Below are positions 1-8,139 of a stretch of 64,000 nt of DNA, in pieces. The notes under the pieces are model-generated. The model was not told the DNA's origin. It did not search any database and saw nothing but the letters and a program-made list of their open reading frames with translations. Source of the stretch: JBEBVQ01 sp037190845 (GTDB taxonomy: Bacteria; Bacteroidota; Bacteroidia; Chitinophagales; Chitinophagaceae). The DNA lies in the NCBI GenBank assembly GCA_037190845.1, contig JBBCJI010000023.1, positions 62,001-126,000 on the forward strand, read 5' to 3'. Made by a program: the position numbers and the translations under genes. How positions within the stretch are numbered: the first letter of the stretch is position 1; each line of letters starts with the position of its first letter.

Positions 1-1719
1 TACGTTGCTGTAACGCTTGATGACAAGGTGTACTCCTGTCCGGTCGTAAATGGCGAAATTCCCGGAGGACGGACGTCTATCAGCGGACGCTTCACTACAG
101 AAGATGCCACTCAGCTTGCCGACATCCTGAAATCGGGTAAACTGCCGGCGCCCGCGCGTATCGTGCAGGAACAGGTAGTCGGACCCACACTCGGTGCGGA
201 AAATATCGCTGCCGGTATGAACTCACTGATTATTTCTTTTATAGTCATCTTCGTACTCATGCTGGTATATTTCAATACCGGCGGTATGGTGGCTAATATT
301 GCGCTCCTGCTCAACATCCTGTTTACCATCGGCATCCTCGCCTCGCTGCATGCCACGCTGACCATGGCCAGCATTGCCGGTCTGGTACTGACGATCGGTA
401 TGGCTGTGGACACAAACGTACTGATCTTCGAACGTATCAAGGAAGAGCTGGCGCTGGGCAAAACCCATGCGCAGGCTGTAGCAGACGGTTATAAACGATC
501 CTATGCACCTGTGCTCGACTCGCATGTCACGTCTCTGATTACTGCAGCGATCCTCTTTATATACGGTCTTGGCCCGATTAAAGGGTTTGCTACCACTCAC
601 TTTATAGGGCTGGTATTATCTCTGTTCTGCGGTATTATGGTATCCCGCCTGATCACAGACACTTACATGAAACGCGGCCGGCATTTCAACTATTTTACCA
701 ATCTTTCCAAGAAAGTATTCCAGAAAGCCCATTTCAGGTTCATCGAAAACCGTAAATATGCGTATGTCGGCTCTGTGATTGTCCTGATCTTGGGTGTAGG
801 TTCGTTCATAAACGGCTTTGATTATGGCGTGGAATTTTCCGGTGGACGCAGCTATACTATCAAATTTGATGAAAAGCATACCGTATCAGAAGTAAGGGAA
901 AAGCTCAAGCCTTTCCTCGGCGAAGAATCTCCTGTGGTAAAAACGATCGGCGCTGATAATCATCTTATCATCACCACAGGCCACATGATAGAAATTGGCG
1001 GCACTGGTGCAGACAGTATCGTACTCCATAAGATATATGAAGGGCTGAAAGCCGGCAACCTGCTGGGAGCTTCCGTAACAGAATCAGCCTTCAATACGCA
1101 ATATTTACAGAAAACCGAAAAGGTAATGCCTACCATTTCCGATGACCTGAAAGCCGGTGCATTCAAAGCATCTATCATTTCCATCGTGGCGATCTTCCTG
1201 TACATCCTGCTGCGCTTCCGTAAATGGCAGTACTCGCTGGGGGCAATTATCTCGGTATTGCACGACGTATTGCTGGTATTGGCGGTATTTTCTTTCCTGA
1301 AACACGTTATGCCGTTCTCACTCGAAATTGATCAGCACTTCATTGCAGCTATCCTGACAGTGATCGGCTTCTCGCTGAATGATACAATCATCGTATTTGA
1401 CCGTATGCGTGAATATTTCCGGAAATCAAAAGACAAAACCGAAAATAAGAAACAGGTGATCAACCGGGCGATCAACGATACGCTCAGCCGCACCATCATG
1501 ACCTCAGCCACCGTATTCCTTACCGTACTGATCCTGTTTATCTTTGGCGGAGAAGTAACACGCGGTTTTGCCTTTGCGATGATGATCGGCGTATTCGTCG
1601 CCACTTATTCTTCTATATTTGTCGCAGCCCCTATCCTGGTGGATATGGATAAAAAAGACAACCTGCAGCAGGAAGAAGACCGGGACGAACGTATTGCTGC
1701 GCTGAAAAAACAGGCATAA
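1..1719 (+). CDS. secDF: Protein translocase SecDF, fused subunit (5' end outside window)
   Basis: Inner-membrane accessory of the Sec translocon that uses the proton gradient to help pull proteins into the periplasm. The frame is open from base 1, so 572 C-terminal residues are visible and the N-terminus lies upstream. The SecD half ends with its membrane block, carrying GMAVDTNVLIFERIKEE at about residues 133-150. A linker leads into a SecF half with its own periplasmic part and membrane block carrying GFSLNDTIIVFDRMREYF at about residues 455-472. One continuous frame holding both signatures is the fused SecDF found in Bacteroidota. A strong hairpin follows the stop, so transcription probably ends here. 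Confidence 0.97.
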   Translation, partial: YVAVTLDDKVYSCPVVNGEIPGGRTSISGRFTTEDATQLADILKSGKLPAPARIVQEQVVGPTLGAENIAAGMNSLIISFIVIFVLMLVYFNTGGMVANIALLLNILFTIGILASLHATLTMASIAGLVLTIGMAVDTNVLIFERIKEELALGKTHAQAVADGYKRSYAPVLDSHVTSLITAAILFIYGLGPIKGFATTHFIGLVLSLFCGIMVSRLITDTYMKRGRHFNYFTNLSKKVFQKAHFRFIENRKYAYVGSVIVLILGVGSFINGFDYGVEFSGGRSYTIKFDEKHTVSEVREKLKPFLGEESPVVKTIGADNHLIITTGHMIEIGGTGADSIVLHKIYEGLKAGNLLGASVTESAFNTQYLQKTEKVMPTISDDLKAGAFKASIISIVAIFLYILLRFRKWQYSLGAIISVLHDVLLVLAVFSFLKHVMPFSLEIDQHFIAAILTVIGFSLNDTIIVFDRMREYFRKSKDKTENKKQVINRAINDTLSRTIMTSATVFLTVLILFIFGGEVTRGFAFAMMIGVFVATYSSIFVAAPILVDMDKKDNLQQEEDRDERIAALKKQA

Positions 1720-1746
1720 TAATCTCACACATTTTCTAATAATAAG

Positions 1747-1784
1747 AGACCGTCTCAAAAGTATCTGAGACGGTCTTTTTATTT
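1747..1784 (+). terminator. Rho-independent terminator of secDF
   Basis: An 11-bp perfect stem (1747-1757 with 1766-1776, AGACCGTCTCA), an 8-base loop and a following T run. It lies 27 bases after the secDF stop. Confidence 0.9.
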
Positions 1785-1914
1785 CCAGAATTCGGCGGAT
1801 GTTTTTTCCCCGTCGGCTATGACGTTCCATAATTGTTTCTATCTTCGTATCACCGTCCAGCTTACCCTACGGATTTTTGTTGCATTTGCCAAGTTGCACA
1901 CCGGTACTGTCATT

Positions 1915-2772
1915 ATGCCGACACAGCAGTTCATACTACCGCTCCGCACATTTGTCCCACATCCGCTGCTGCAGCCGTACATATCCGCTTATCGGTTTAT
2001 GTCTATGAATACGGAAGACGCTACGGTGGACGTAGATATTTTCCCCGTAGACTGCGGCAGCGTAATGGCTTTTTCCCTACTGGACATGACGGGCGACACG
2101 GATCGGCAGGGCCTGGTATCTGCCCGCCTGAACTTCACCGGGCAAGTCACCAGGCACTGTCCTGTAAAGGCCTGCGGCACTTTTGCCTTCGTCTACATCA
2201 TCTTCCGGCCGTTTGGCGCCTGGCCCTTCCTGCATATTCCACAGCATGAACTTACCGATACCGGCGTGATGGATCTCAACGATATCCTGACACGGCGCAT
2301 CCGGGACACCTTTGCCCGGCTGACGGAGCAGCCCTGGCAGCCGCAGGATGTTATCCGGATACTGGAAGCCTGGATGCTGCAGCAGTTGTGCCATACCCAC
2401 GACCGCCTGCAGACGGGCCAGGCCGCACTGGCATATACCTGCTCGCTGATCTGTAAGGCAAAAGGCAACATGTCCGTAAAGGAGCTTTGCCGGCAGACAG
2501 GTATGTCCAAAACCTCGGTGGAACGGCATTTTAACGAAAAGATCGGTGTCAGCCCCAAGATGTACAGCCGGATCATCCGTTTCAGCAATGCCTATGATAC
2601 CATCTGCCGGGAGACGCCGAAAAGCTGGCAGGACATCGTGTATACCCATAACTATTTCGATCAGGCGCATTTTATCCATGAGTTCAGGCATTTTTCCGGC
2701 CGCACGCCTAGCCAGCATCACCAGAGCCTGCTCAACTCCTGGATGGTCTGCAGGGAATCTGCGGGGGAATAG
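1915..2772 (+). CDS. AraC-family transcriptional regulator
   Basis: DNA-binding regulator of 285 residues. The C-terminal third (about residues 186-270) has the two helix-turn-helix units of AraC proteins: MSVKELCRQTGMSKTSVERHF, then the second unit with YFDQAHFIHEFRHFSGRTPSQ. The N-terminal part, starting LRTFVPHPLLQPYISAYRFM, looks like the small ligand-sensing domain common in Bacteroidota AraC proteins; the ligand is unknown. The frame is open upstream to 1819, but an ATG at 1915 places the usual N-terminal motif near residue 10, so I prefer it. It stands alone between a terminator and the first 21-bp repeat array; no target is evident. Confidence 0.9.
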   Translation: MPTQQFILPLRTFVPHPLLQPYISAYRFMSMNTEDATVDVDIFPVDCGSVMAFSLLDMTGDTDRQGLVSARLNFTGQVTRHCPVKACGTFAFVYIIFRPFGAWPFLHIPQHELTDTGVMDLNDILTRRIRDTFARLTEQPWQPQDVIRILEAWMLQQLCHTHDRLQTGQAALAYTCSLICKAKGNMSVKELCRQTGMSKTSVERHFNEKIGVSPKMYSRIIRFSNAYDTICRETPKSWQDIVYTHNYFDQAHFIHEFRHFSGRTPSQHHQSLLNSWMVCRESAGE

Positions 2773-2786
2773 GCAAATCTGAAGTT

Positions 2787-2841
2787 ACGGTAACTCAACG
2801 GCATCCGCCGTTTACTCATTCCTCCGTACCGTTTGCTCATC
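2787..2841 (+). promoter_or_regulatory. LytTR-type operator array 1, three 21-bp-phased repeats
   Basis: Three direct repeats at 2787-2799 (acggtaactcaac), 2808-2820 (ccgtttactcatt) and 2829-2841 (ccgtttgctcatc), exactly 21 bp apart. LytTR regulators such as AgrA and ComE bind paired direct repeats about two helical turns apart. The same 13-mer precedes two more genes in this cluster. A -7-like GCACTTTA begins 39 bp after the start of the last repeat. Assignment to the LytTR protein at 6690-7439 is inference from proximity. Confidence 0.75.
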
Positions 2842-2867
2842 TGCCGTATATCTTTCCCCACAGCACA

Positions 2868-2875
2868 GCACTTTA
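2868..2875 (+). promoter_or_regulatory. Putative -7 element of the lipoprotein promoter
   Basis: GCACTTTA followed by GCAGG. The 7505-7512 box (GCACTTTG, then CAGG) is nearly identical and sits at the same 39-bp distance from its repeat. It is a weak match to the Bacteroidota consensus TAnnTTTG, as expected for an activator-dependent promoter. Confidence 0.5.
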
Positions 2876-2910
2876 GCAGGATAAAACTCACCCTCTAAAA
2901 AACAGACCGT

Positions 2911-3474
2911 ATGAAAAGGAACTATCTTATCATTTTAATAATCGGCGCTTCCCTTTGCGCTTTTGCGCTGGCATCCTGCAAGAAGATAAAAGATGCCGTC
3001 AAGGTCAATGTCGCCCTGCAGATGGCGGATATCAGCTTTACCATTCCCGTCATTGAGCACGAAGGAGCGGTGACATTGGGAGAATTTGACGTCTATGTAA
3101 ACGTGGACAGCATCATCAAAGCGAAAAATTCCAAGCTGGGCGCGGAGCACATCAAATCCGTAAAGATAAAATCATGCACCGTGCAGATACTGGATGATAC
3201 GATCTACCCGGATGATAACTTTACGGTGCTGCAATCCTGCCGGGCGGAGCTTTCCTCCAACACCAAAACGGCATGGGAAACCATAGCGCATACAGACAGC
3301 CCGGTAGAGACACCCCACAAGCTGGAGTTGCCAGTTAACAGCAGCCTGGAGCTGAAAGATTACTTTAAAGGAACGTGGTTCTCTTACCGTATCACCGGTA
3401 CAGCCGTGCGCCCCACGACCCATACTATTGATTGCAAAGCCACGCTGCAGTTCGATATTTCTGCGGGGTTATAG
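2911..3474 (+). CDS. Hypothetical lipoprotein
   Basis: Protein of 187 residues with a clear lipoprotein signal: a basic start, a hydrophobic stretch, then LASC with the lipidated cysteine at residue 23, followed by KK. The mature part is polar, beta-rich in appearance, and has no domain I recognise. It is probably attached to the inner or outer membrane facing the periplasm. It lies just before the sensor kinase gene, separated by a hairpin terminator, and its promoter carries the same operator array as the LemA and S74 genes. I infer membership of the same regulon, perhaps as a periplasmic partner of the sensor or a response protein; function is not known. Confidence 0.8.
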   Translation: MKRNYLIILIIGASLCAFALASCKKIKDAVKVNVALQMADISFTIPVIEHEGAVTLGEFDVYVNVDSIIKAKNSKLGAEHIKSVKIKSCTVQILDDTIYPDDNFTVLQSCRAELSSNTKTAWETIAHTDSPVETPHKLELPVNSSLELKDYFKGTWFSYRITGTAVRPTTHTIDCKATLQFDISAGL

Positions 3475-3520
3475 TTATAATTTTCCGGGGTACCATCCCG
3501 TTCCTTTCCCTATGAAAGTG

Positions 3521-3553
3521 CGGTGGCCAGCATGATTGTCGGCCACCGTTTTA
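3521..3553 (+). terminator. Terminator after the lipoprotein gene
   Basis: Perfect 8-bp stem CGGTGGCC (3521-3528) with GGCCACCG (3541-3548), a 12-base loop, then TTTTATG. It separates the lipoprotein unit from the kinase. A TTG codon inside it (3536) opens the kinase frame but is an implausible start. Confidence 0.75.
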
Positions 3554-3622
3554 TGTATTTGGGGCTTTTTTACAATGGCATGCATAATGATATATCTATC
3601 TTTATCTATTTTTATCCCCTTC

Positions 3623-6600
3623 ATGCGATCCTGTATCACTGTCGGTCTCCTGTGCCTTTACCTGCTGACGGCCCTGTTGCCCCCGGCGGATGCCCGGTCT
3701 TATCCGGTCCGCTTCTACCACTATACCACGCGCGAAGGACTTTCTTCCAATATTCTCTATAGTCTTGCCCAGGACGGGCAGGGTTATATCTGGATGACAA
3801 CGGATGCCGGTGTTGACCGCTTCGACGGCCACTCGTTCCGGCACTATGAGCACCGCGACGGTGATCCGTACACGCCTCCCGGCAACCGTGTGTATGTATG
3901 CAGCGACAGGGAGGGAAATATCTGGGCGTTTTCCGGAGAAGGGCTTGCCCGTTTCGACGCGCATGCGGGACGCTTCGTCCGCTTTGTATGGGATAGCACC
4001 GCGGAAAGCAAAGGCGTACGCGCCATCGGCTTCGACCGGCAGCATACCATGTGGTTCGTCACCACGGATGAGTGGGTCAGAAAAAAAGAAGCCGGCAGCG
4101 ACCGGGTACAGCAGGTAGCCCGGCTCAGCGATCTGGTGACCAACCATATCCTGCCGGACAGCAAGGGCCGTATCTGGATAGCCGCCAATGAAGGGCTGGC
4201 ACGGCTGGACGCACAAACCGGGGAAATACAGGCATATAAAGGCAATGCGCAGACAGGCTTCATCGAAAATATTTTCAGGCTGTTTGAAGACAACCGGCAG
4301 CGTCTGTGGCTGGGCACCTGGGGCAACGGCATCGGCCTGTTCGATCCGGACCGTGGAAGCGTTACCAGCTTCCGGTTTAATGATACCGGTAAAAATTTCC
4401 CGCACAACTATGTCTTGTCTATGACCCACCCCACGTCCCGTCCCAACGACCCGGAGATCTGGATCAGCAATATGGATCCCGAACTCGGGATCGTGGTTTT
4501 CAACACGGAGACAAAAGAAGCCCGCACCATCAGTCATAACAGCAATGATTATTACTCCTTGTCCAACAATGCCGGCATCTGTTTGCTTCGTGACCGCAAC
4601 GGTAATATCTGGTATGCGGGAGAGAGCGGGCTGGACAAATACAGTCCTGCCGCCAGCCGGTTTCCCGAGATCAATCTCGACAAAATACCTGGCTATGAAA
4701 AGGATATCGGGATATGGAGTCTGCTGGCTGACGGGCCTCTGCTGTGGATCGGCACTACCGGCAACGGTGTCTATGCCTGCGATGCAGCTACGGGAAGGTT
4801 ACGGAAAAAGATAGACCTTTCCCTGTTCAGCATCAGCCGGTCGCCGGAAAGCAATGCCGTCAGATGTATATCCCGACAGGGTCACCGGCTGTTGTTCGGA
4901 TGCTATCAGGGCGCCTTTGTGCTGGATGACCGGTCCGGGAAACCCGTGGAAATACTTCCGCTGCAGGACCGGTCCGTGACAGGTATTGCACGTGACAAAA
5001 AAGGGCGATACTGGTTTGGCACAAAAGACGGCTTGTTCGTCACAGACGCAACATTAGCTGCCTGTACGGATACCTTTTTATACGATATTCATATCAACTG
5101 TGTGTATGCCGACAATGAAGGTACTGTCTGGGCTGGTACAAGCCGGAAAGGATTGTATGGCATTAAGGACGGGCAGGTATTCATGATTTCGGGAAAAGAC
5201 TCCGCACACCGGCAGTTGTCCGGCAGTACCGTCAACAGCATCACCGGCGACGGAAAGGGGAACATATATATTGCGGCATCCAACGGCGTGGGTATTTACA
5301 ATAGCGGGACACTGAAATTTTATACACCGGAGCAGGGATTTGTTTATAACGGATTCTGTCATATCCTGCCGGATAAGCAGGGACGTATCTGGCTGCTGCA
5401 CCTGCGGGGCATTTCTTCGCTTGACCCGGCTACCGGCGCCTTCAGGCATTACGGGGAACGGGAAGGCGTGGTGGGACCTACGTTTGACGGGGGGGGACTT
5501 ACGATGGACGAAAAGGGGAATGTCTATTTCGGCAGGTATATTTCCATCTATGCCTTTGAGCCGCAGGCGCTGCTACAGGATACCTTCAGCGCTCCCCTTT
5601 ACTTAACGGAGGTGCGCTACGGCGACAGCCTGGTGCCGTATCCGCTGCAACACAGGGATCAGCCGCTGAAGATCTCGTGGAAGGAGCGCAGCATTACGTT
5701 CGAATACGCATTACTCAACTACGGCGAGCCGGAAGGTAATGTCTATGAATACCAACTGGAGGGGCTCGATAAAACCTGGATACCGGCAGGCGACCGGCGG
5801 GTGGTCACTTATTCCAATCTGCGGGCAGGCGTCTATACGTTTCGCGTGCGGGCCCGGAACAGTGACGGATATTACAGCGGGCAGGAGGCGCAGATGATGC
5901 TGACGGTTGTACCGCCGTTCTGGAAGACGATCTGGTTCCGCGTGCTGTTGGGTATCCTGATCGTCTCTGCGTTGCTGTATATTGTGCGGCTACGAGACAG
6001 AAGCATACGCACAAAGGAACGGGTGAAACGGCAGATGATCGAAGCGGAGATGAAAGCGCTGCGGGCGCAGATGAACCCGCATTTTGTCTTCAACAGCCTC
6101 AACTCCATCAACCGCTATATCGTGGGCAGCGATATCGTGACGGCCTCGGGATACCTCACGCGGTTCTCGAAGCTCATCCGGCTGATATTGGAAAACTCCA
6201 CCGCCGACACCATCCTGCTGGACAAGGAGATCCAGACCCTGCGCCTGTATACCGACATGGAGCTGCTGCGCTTTGAAGATAGCTTTGCCTGCGACATAGA
6301 GATACATCCCCCGCTGGCGCCGGAGGGGGTGTGGATACCGTCCATGGTCATACAGCCGTTTGTGGAGAATGCGATATGGCACGGGCTGATGCACAAGGAA
6401 GGCGGGCAGGGACATTTGCGGATCAGCTTCCTGCAGTTGGATCGCCATACGCTGCAGGTGATCGTGGAGGATAACGGCATCGGCCGGGCACGTGCGCGCG
6501 AGTTGAAAAGCCGGGAGACCGTCCGGCACAAATCCTTCGGAATGCGCATCAGCAACGAACGGCTGCAGCTGATCAACGACCTGCACGGCCGGCGCTCTTC

Positions 6601-6712
6601 CGTTGAGATCATAGACCTGGAACGCGCCGGCAGCCCGACAGGCACACGGGTGATCCTGATTATTCCCATTCAAAAAACCGGAGAAGAAAATGATAAAAGC
6701 GGTACTGATTGA
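3623..6712 (+). CDS. Beta-propeller sensor histidine kinase (LytS/YehU type), cluster 1
   Basis: Membrane sensor that should phosphorylate the LytTR regulator encoded next. With the start at 3623 (MRSCITVGLLCLYLL) it has a signal peptide, a periplasmic two-component propeller of repeated blades (many D..G.IW.GT units) to about residue 680, a Y_Y_Y domain at about 690-764, one membrane helix at about 769-790, and a His_kinase plus ATPase module. The H box MNPHFVFN places the phospho-acceptor at His820; the N box VENAIWHG and the G box DNGIG follow. Upstream in-frame starts exist (3536, 3572, 3584) but give no better signal peptide. The end overlaps the regulator by 23 bases. This design is typical of polysaccharide sensing in Bacteroidota, but the ligand is unknown. 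Confidence 0.93.
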   Translation: MRSCITVGLLCLYLLTALLPPADARSYPVRFYHYTTREGLSSNILYSLAQDGQGYIWMTTDAGVDRFDGHSFRHYEHRDGDPYTPPGNRVYVCSDREGNIWAFSGEGLARFDAHAGRFVRFVWDSTAESKGVRAIGFDRQHTMWFVTTDEWVRKKEAGSDRVQQVARLSDLVTNHILPDSKGRIWIAANEGLARLDAQTGEIQAYKGNAQTGFIENIFRLFEDNRQRLWLGTWGNGIGLFDPDRGSVTSFRFNDTGKNFPHNYVLSMTHPTSRPNDPEIWISNMDPELGIVVFNTETKEARTISHNSNDYYSLSNNAGICLLRDRNGNIWYAGESGLDKYSPAASRFPEINLDKIPGYEKDIGIWSLLADGPLLWIGTTGNGVYACDAATGRLRKKIDLSLFSISRSPESNAVRCISRQGHRLLFGCYQGAFVLDDRSGKPVEILPLQDRSVTGIARDKKGRYWFGTKDGLFVTDATLAACTDTFLYDIHINCVYADNEGTVWAGTSRKGLYGIKDGQVFMISGKDSAHRQLSGSTVNSITGDGKGNIYIAASNGVGIYNSGTLKFYTPEQGFVYNGFCHILPDKQGRIWLLHLRGISSLDPATGAFRHYGEREGVVGPTFDGGGLTMDEKGNVYFGRYISIYAFEPQALLQDTFSAPLYLTEVRYGDSLVPYPLQHRDQPLKISWKERSITFEYALLNYGEPEGNVYEYQLEGLDKTWIPAGDRRVVTYSNLRAGVYTFRVRARNSDGYYSGQEAQMMLTVVPPFWKTIWFRVLLGILIVSALLYIVRLRDRSIRTKERVKRQMIEAEMKALRAQMNPHFVFNSLNSINRYIVGSDIVTASGYLTRFSKLIRLILENSTADTILLDKEIQTLRLYTDMELLRFEDSFACDIEIHPPLAPEGVWIPSMVIQPFVENAIWHGLMHKEGGQGHLRISFLQLDRHTLQVIVEDNGIGRARARELKSRETVRHKSFGMRISNERLQLINDLHGRRSSVEIIDLERAGSPTGTRVILIIPIQKTGEENDKSGTD

Positions 6713-7439
6713 CGATGAAAAAAATGCGCTGGAAGTCCTACGCTGGCAGTTGACGACCTTTTGTCCGCAGGTGCAGCCGCTGGCGCTGTGCCATAATGCG
6801 CAGGACGGCATCGCGGCGATACGGAAATATGATCCCGAGCTGGTATTCCTCGATATAGAAATGCCGAAGAAGAATGGCTTTGAGCTGATAGAAGCCTTTG
6901 ATACACCTGCCTTTAATGTCATCTTCACCACCGCCTACGACCAGTTTGCCGTCCGGGCATTCAAATACGCGGCTTTCGATTTCCTGCTGAAGCCCGTTGA
7001 CGCCGAAGACCTGAAAGCGGCCGTATTACGTTTTGAGCAGAAGAAAAAAGCGACGGAAAGATCGCAGATCGACATACTGCTCCGGCAGCTCCGCCAGGAT
7101 CAGGCCGCAAAGGTCGCGCTGCCCACACAGGACGGCATCCTGTTTGCCGATCCGGGAAATATCATCCGCTGCGAATCTTCCAGCAACTATTGCTGGATCT
7201 ATTTCACAAACCAGCCAAAGCTGCTGATCGCCAAGACATTGAAGGAGATAGAAGAAATGCTGAAGCCTTTTTCCTTTTACAGACTGCATCATTCCCACCT
7301 CGTCAATCTTCGCCACATCAGCCGTTATGTAAAAGCCGATGGCGGGTATATTGAAATGGCTGACGGTAGTAACGTGGCCATTTCCAGGCAGAAAAAAGAA
7401 GCCTTTATCGCCCTTCTGCTGCAACAGGAAAACAGGTAG
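6690..7439 (+). CDS. LytTR-family response regulator, cluster 1
   Basis: Response regulator of 249 residues. The receiver domain (about 1-120) has acidic Asp8/Asp9, the phospho-acceptor Asp55 in LVFLDIEMPKKNGFE, and the LLKP lysine. The C-terminal half (about 135-245) is a LytTR DNA-binding domain, recognisable by FYRLHHSHLVNLRHISRYV. It overlaps the kinase gene by 23 bases, so the two are co-translated. Its likely targets are the three 21-bp-period arrays at 2787, 7445 and 8033. One of them begins 6 bases after this gene's stop, so the regulator sits between two of its own putative targets. Confidence 0.95.
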   Translation: MIKAVLIDDEKNALEVLRWQLTTFCPQVQPLALCHNAQDGIAAIRKYDPELVFLDIEMPKKNGFELIEAFDTPAFNVIFTTAYDQFAVRAFKYAAFDFLLKPVDAEDLKAAVLRFEQKKKATERSQIDILLRQLRQDQAAKVALPTQDGILFADPGNIIRCESSSNYCWIYFTNQPKLLIAKTLKEIEEMLKPFSFYRLHHSHLVNLRHISRYVKADGGYIEMADGSNVAISRQKKEAFIALLLQQENR

Positions 7440-7444
7440 AGCTG

Positions 7445-7478
7445 CCGTTTGCTCAATCACCACCGCCATTTGCTCAAT
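7445..7478 (+). promoter_or_regulatory. LytTR-type operator array 2, two 21-bp-phased repeats
   Basis: Direct repeats 7445-7457 (ccgtttgctcaat) and 7466-7478 (ccatttgctcaat), offset by exactly 21 bp and differing at one base. They fill the gap between the response regulator and the LemA gene. A GCACTTTG box lies 39 bp after the start of the second repeat. Confidence 0.78.
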
Positions 7479-7504
7479 CGCCCGGGAAAGCCTGTTGAAA
7501 GGGT

Positions 7505-7512
7505 GCACTTTG
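7505..7512 (+). promoter_or_regulatory. Putative -7 element of the LemA promoter
   Basis: GCACTTTG in the context TGCACTTTGCAGG, 39 bp from the nearest repeat start. The box ends only 7 bases before the LemA ATG at 7520. The transcript may therefore be leaderless or nearly so, unless the true start is the next ATG at 7535. Confidence 0.5.
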
Positions 7513-7519
7513 CAGGTAT

Positions 7520-8047
7520 ATGAACGGCTATCTCATGTTCAGCATTGTGTTGTTTTGCCTGTGTGTGGTCATTATGATCACAGTCAACATCTACAATACG
7601 CTTACAAAAGGACGCATCCTGATGCAGGAAAGCTTTAACGGCATGAACACTTACCTGAAGCAGCGAAACGACCTGGTGTTCGTGCTTGTGGAAGCCGTAA
7701 AAAGCCATGTAGGCCGCGATAACCCGGTACTGTGGCAGGTGATGGAGTGGCGCAACAGGAGCATGCATGCTGCTGACGCCGATAGTCAGAACCAGGCTAT
7801 GGAAGGCCTGGACAAGGCATTGCCGGAACTACTCGCGCTCGCCACCTCATGCCCTGCGCTTAAAGGCGATGCCGACTTCCGGCGGATGAAACGGAAGATG
7901 GAAACCGTTGAGGAGAATATCAACTACGCCCGGCGGTATTACAACAGCCTGGTACGGGAATACAATCAGCGTATTGCCGTTTTTCCCGGGAAGCTGGTAG
8001 CGGGTAGCTTCGGTTTCCGGCAGGAGGCGTTCTTCCATACTCAATGA
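7520..8047 (+). CDS. LemA family protein
   Basis: Protein of 175 residues with one N-terminal membrane helix (LMFSIVLFCLCVVIMITVNIY) and a helical LemA domain. Visible family marks are YNTLTKGR near the membrane, the QRNDLVFVLVEAVKSHV helix, and the C-terminal block INYARRYYNSLVREYNQRI followed by FPGKLVA..FGF. LemA proteins are membrane-anchored helical bundles of unsettled function, in some bacteria linked to envelope stress or two-component control. It follows the LytTR regulator, with an operator array between them, and its last codons overlap the first repeat of the next array. Confidence 0.88.
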   Translation: MNGYLMFSIVLFCLCVVIMITVNIYNTLTKGRILMQESFNGMNTYLKQRNDLVFVLVEAVKSHVGRDNPVLWQVMEWRNRSMHAADADSQNQAMEGLDKALPELLALATSCPALKGDADFRRMKRKMETVEENINYARRYYNSLVREYNQRIAVFPGKLVAGSFGFRQEAFFHTQ

Positions 8048-8087
8048 AATATACCGTTTACTCAAAAGCCATATCCAAACAATCAAC
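8033..8087 (+). promoter_or_regulatory. LytTR-type operator array 3, two clear and one weak repeat
   Basis: Repeats at 8033-8045 (ttccatactcaat) and 8054-8066 (ccgtttactcaaa), exactly 21 bp apart. A degenerate copy fits at 8075-8087 (ccaaacaatcaac) in the same register. The first copy lies partly within the end of the LemA gene. The -7-like AAAACTTG starts 39 bp after the third copy's start, matching the other two arrays. The third copy alone would not be convincing; its phase supports it. Confidence 0.65.
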
Positions 8088-8113
8088 GAAAAAAATAATC
8101 ATCTCCCTATTTC

Positions 8114-8121
8114 AAAACTTG
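8114..8121 (+). promoter_or_regulatory. Putative -7 element of the S74 protein promoter
   Basis: AAAACTTG followed by GCATTAAA, resembling ACTTTGCAGG at 7507. It lies 39 bp from the start of the degenerate third repeat and 60 bp from that of the last clear one. Confidence 0.4.
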
Positions 8122-8139
8122 CATTAAACTCCAACTGTT

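Noticed and set aside
1819..1914. Longer start for the AraC regulator
   Set aside because: The extra 32 residues are hydrophobic and unlike the family; the ATG at 1915 fits the conserved N-terminal motif.
3536..3622. Longer start (TTG at 3536) for the cluster-1 kinase
   Set aside because: The TTG lies in the stem-loop of the preceding terminator, and the start at 3623 gives a clean signal peptide.
5990..6931. 313-codon open frame antisense to the kinase/regulator junction
   Set aside because: It covers the conserved H, N and G boxes of the kinase on the other strand, so it is a shadow.
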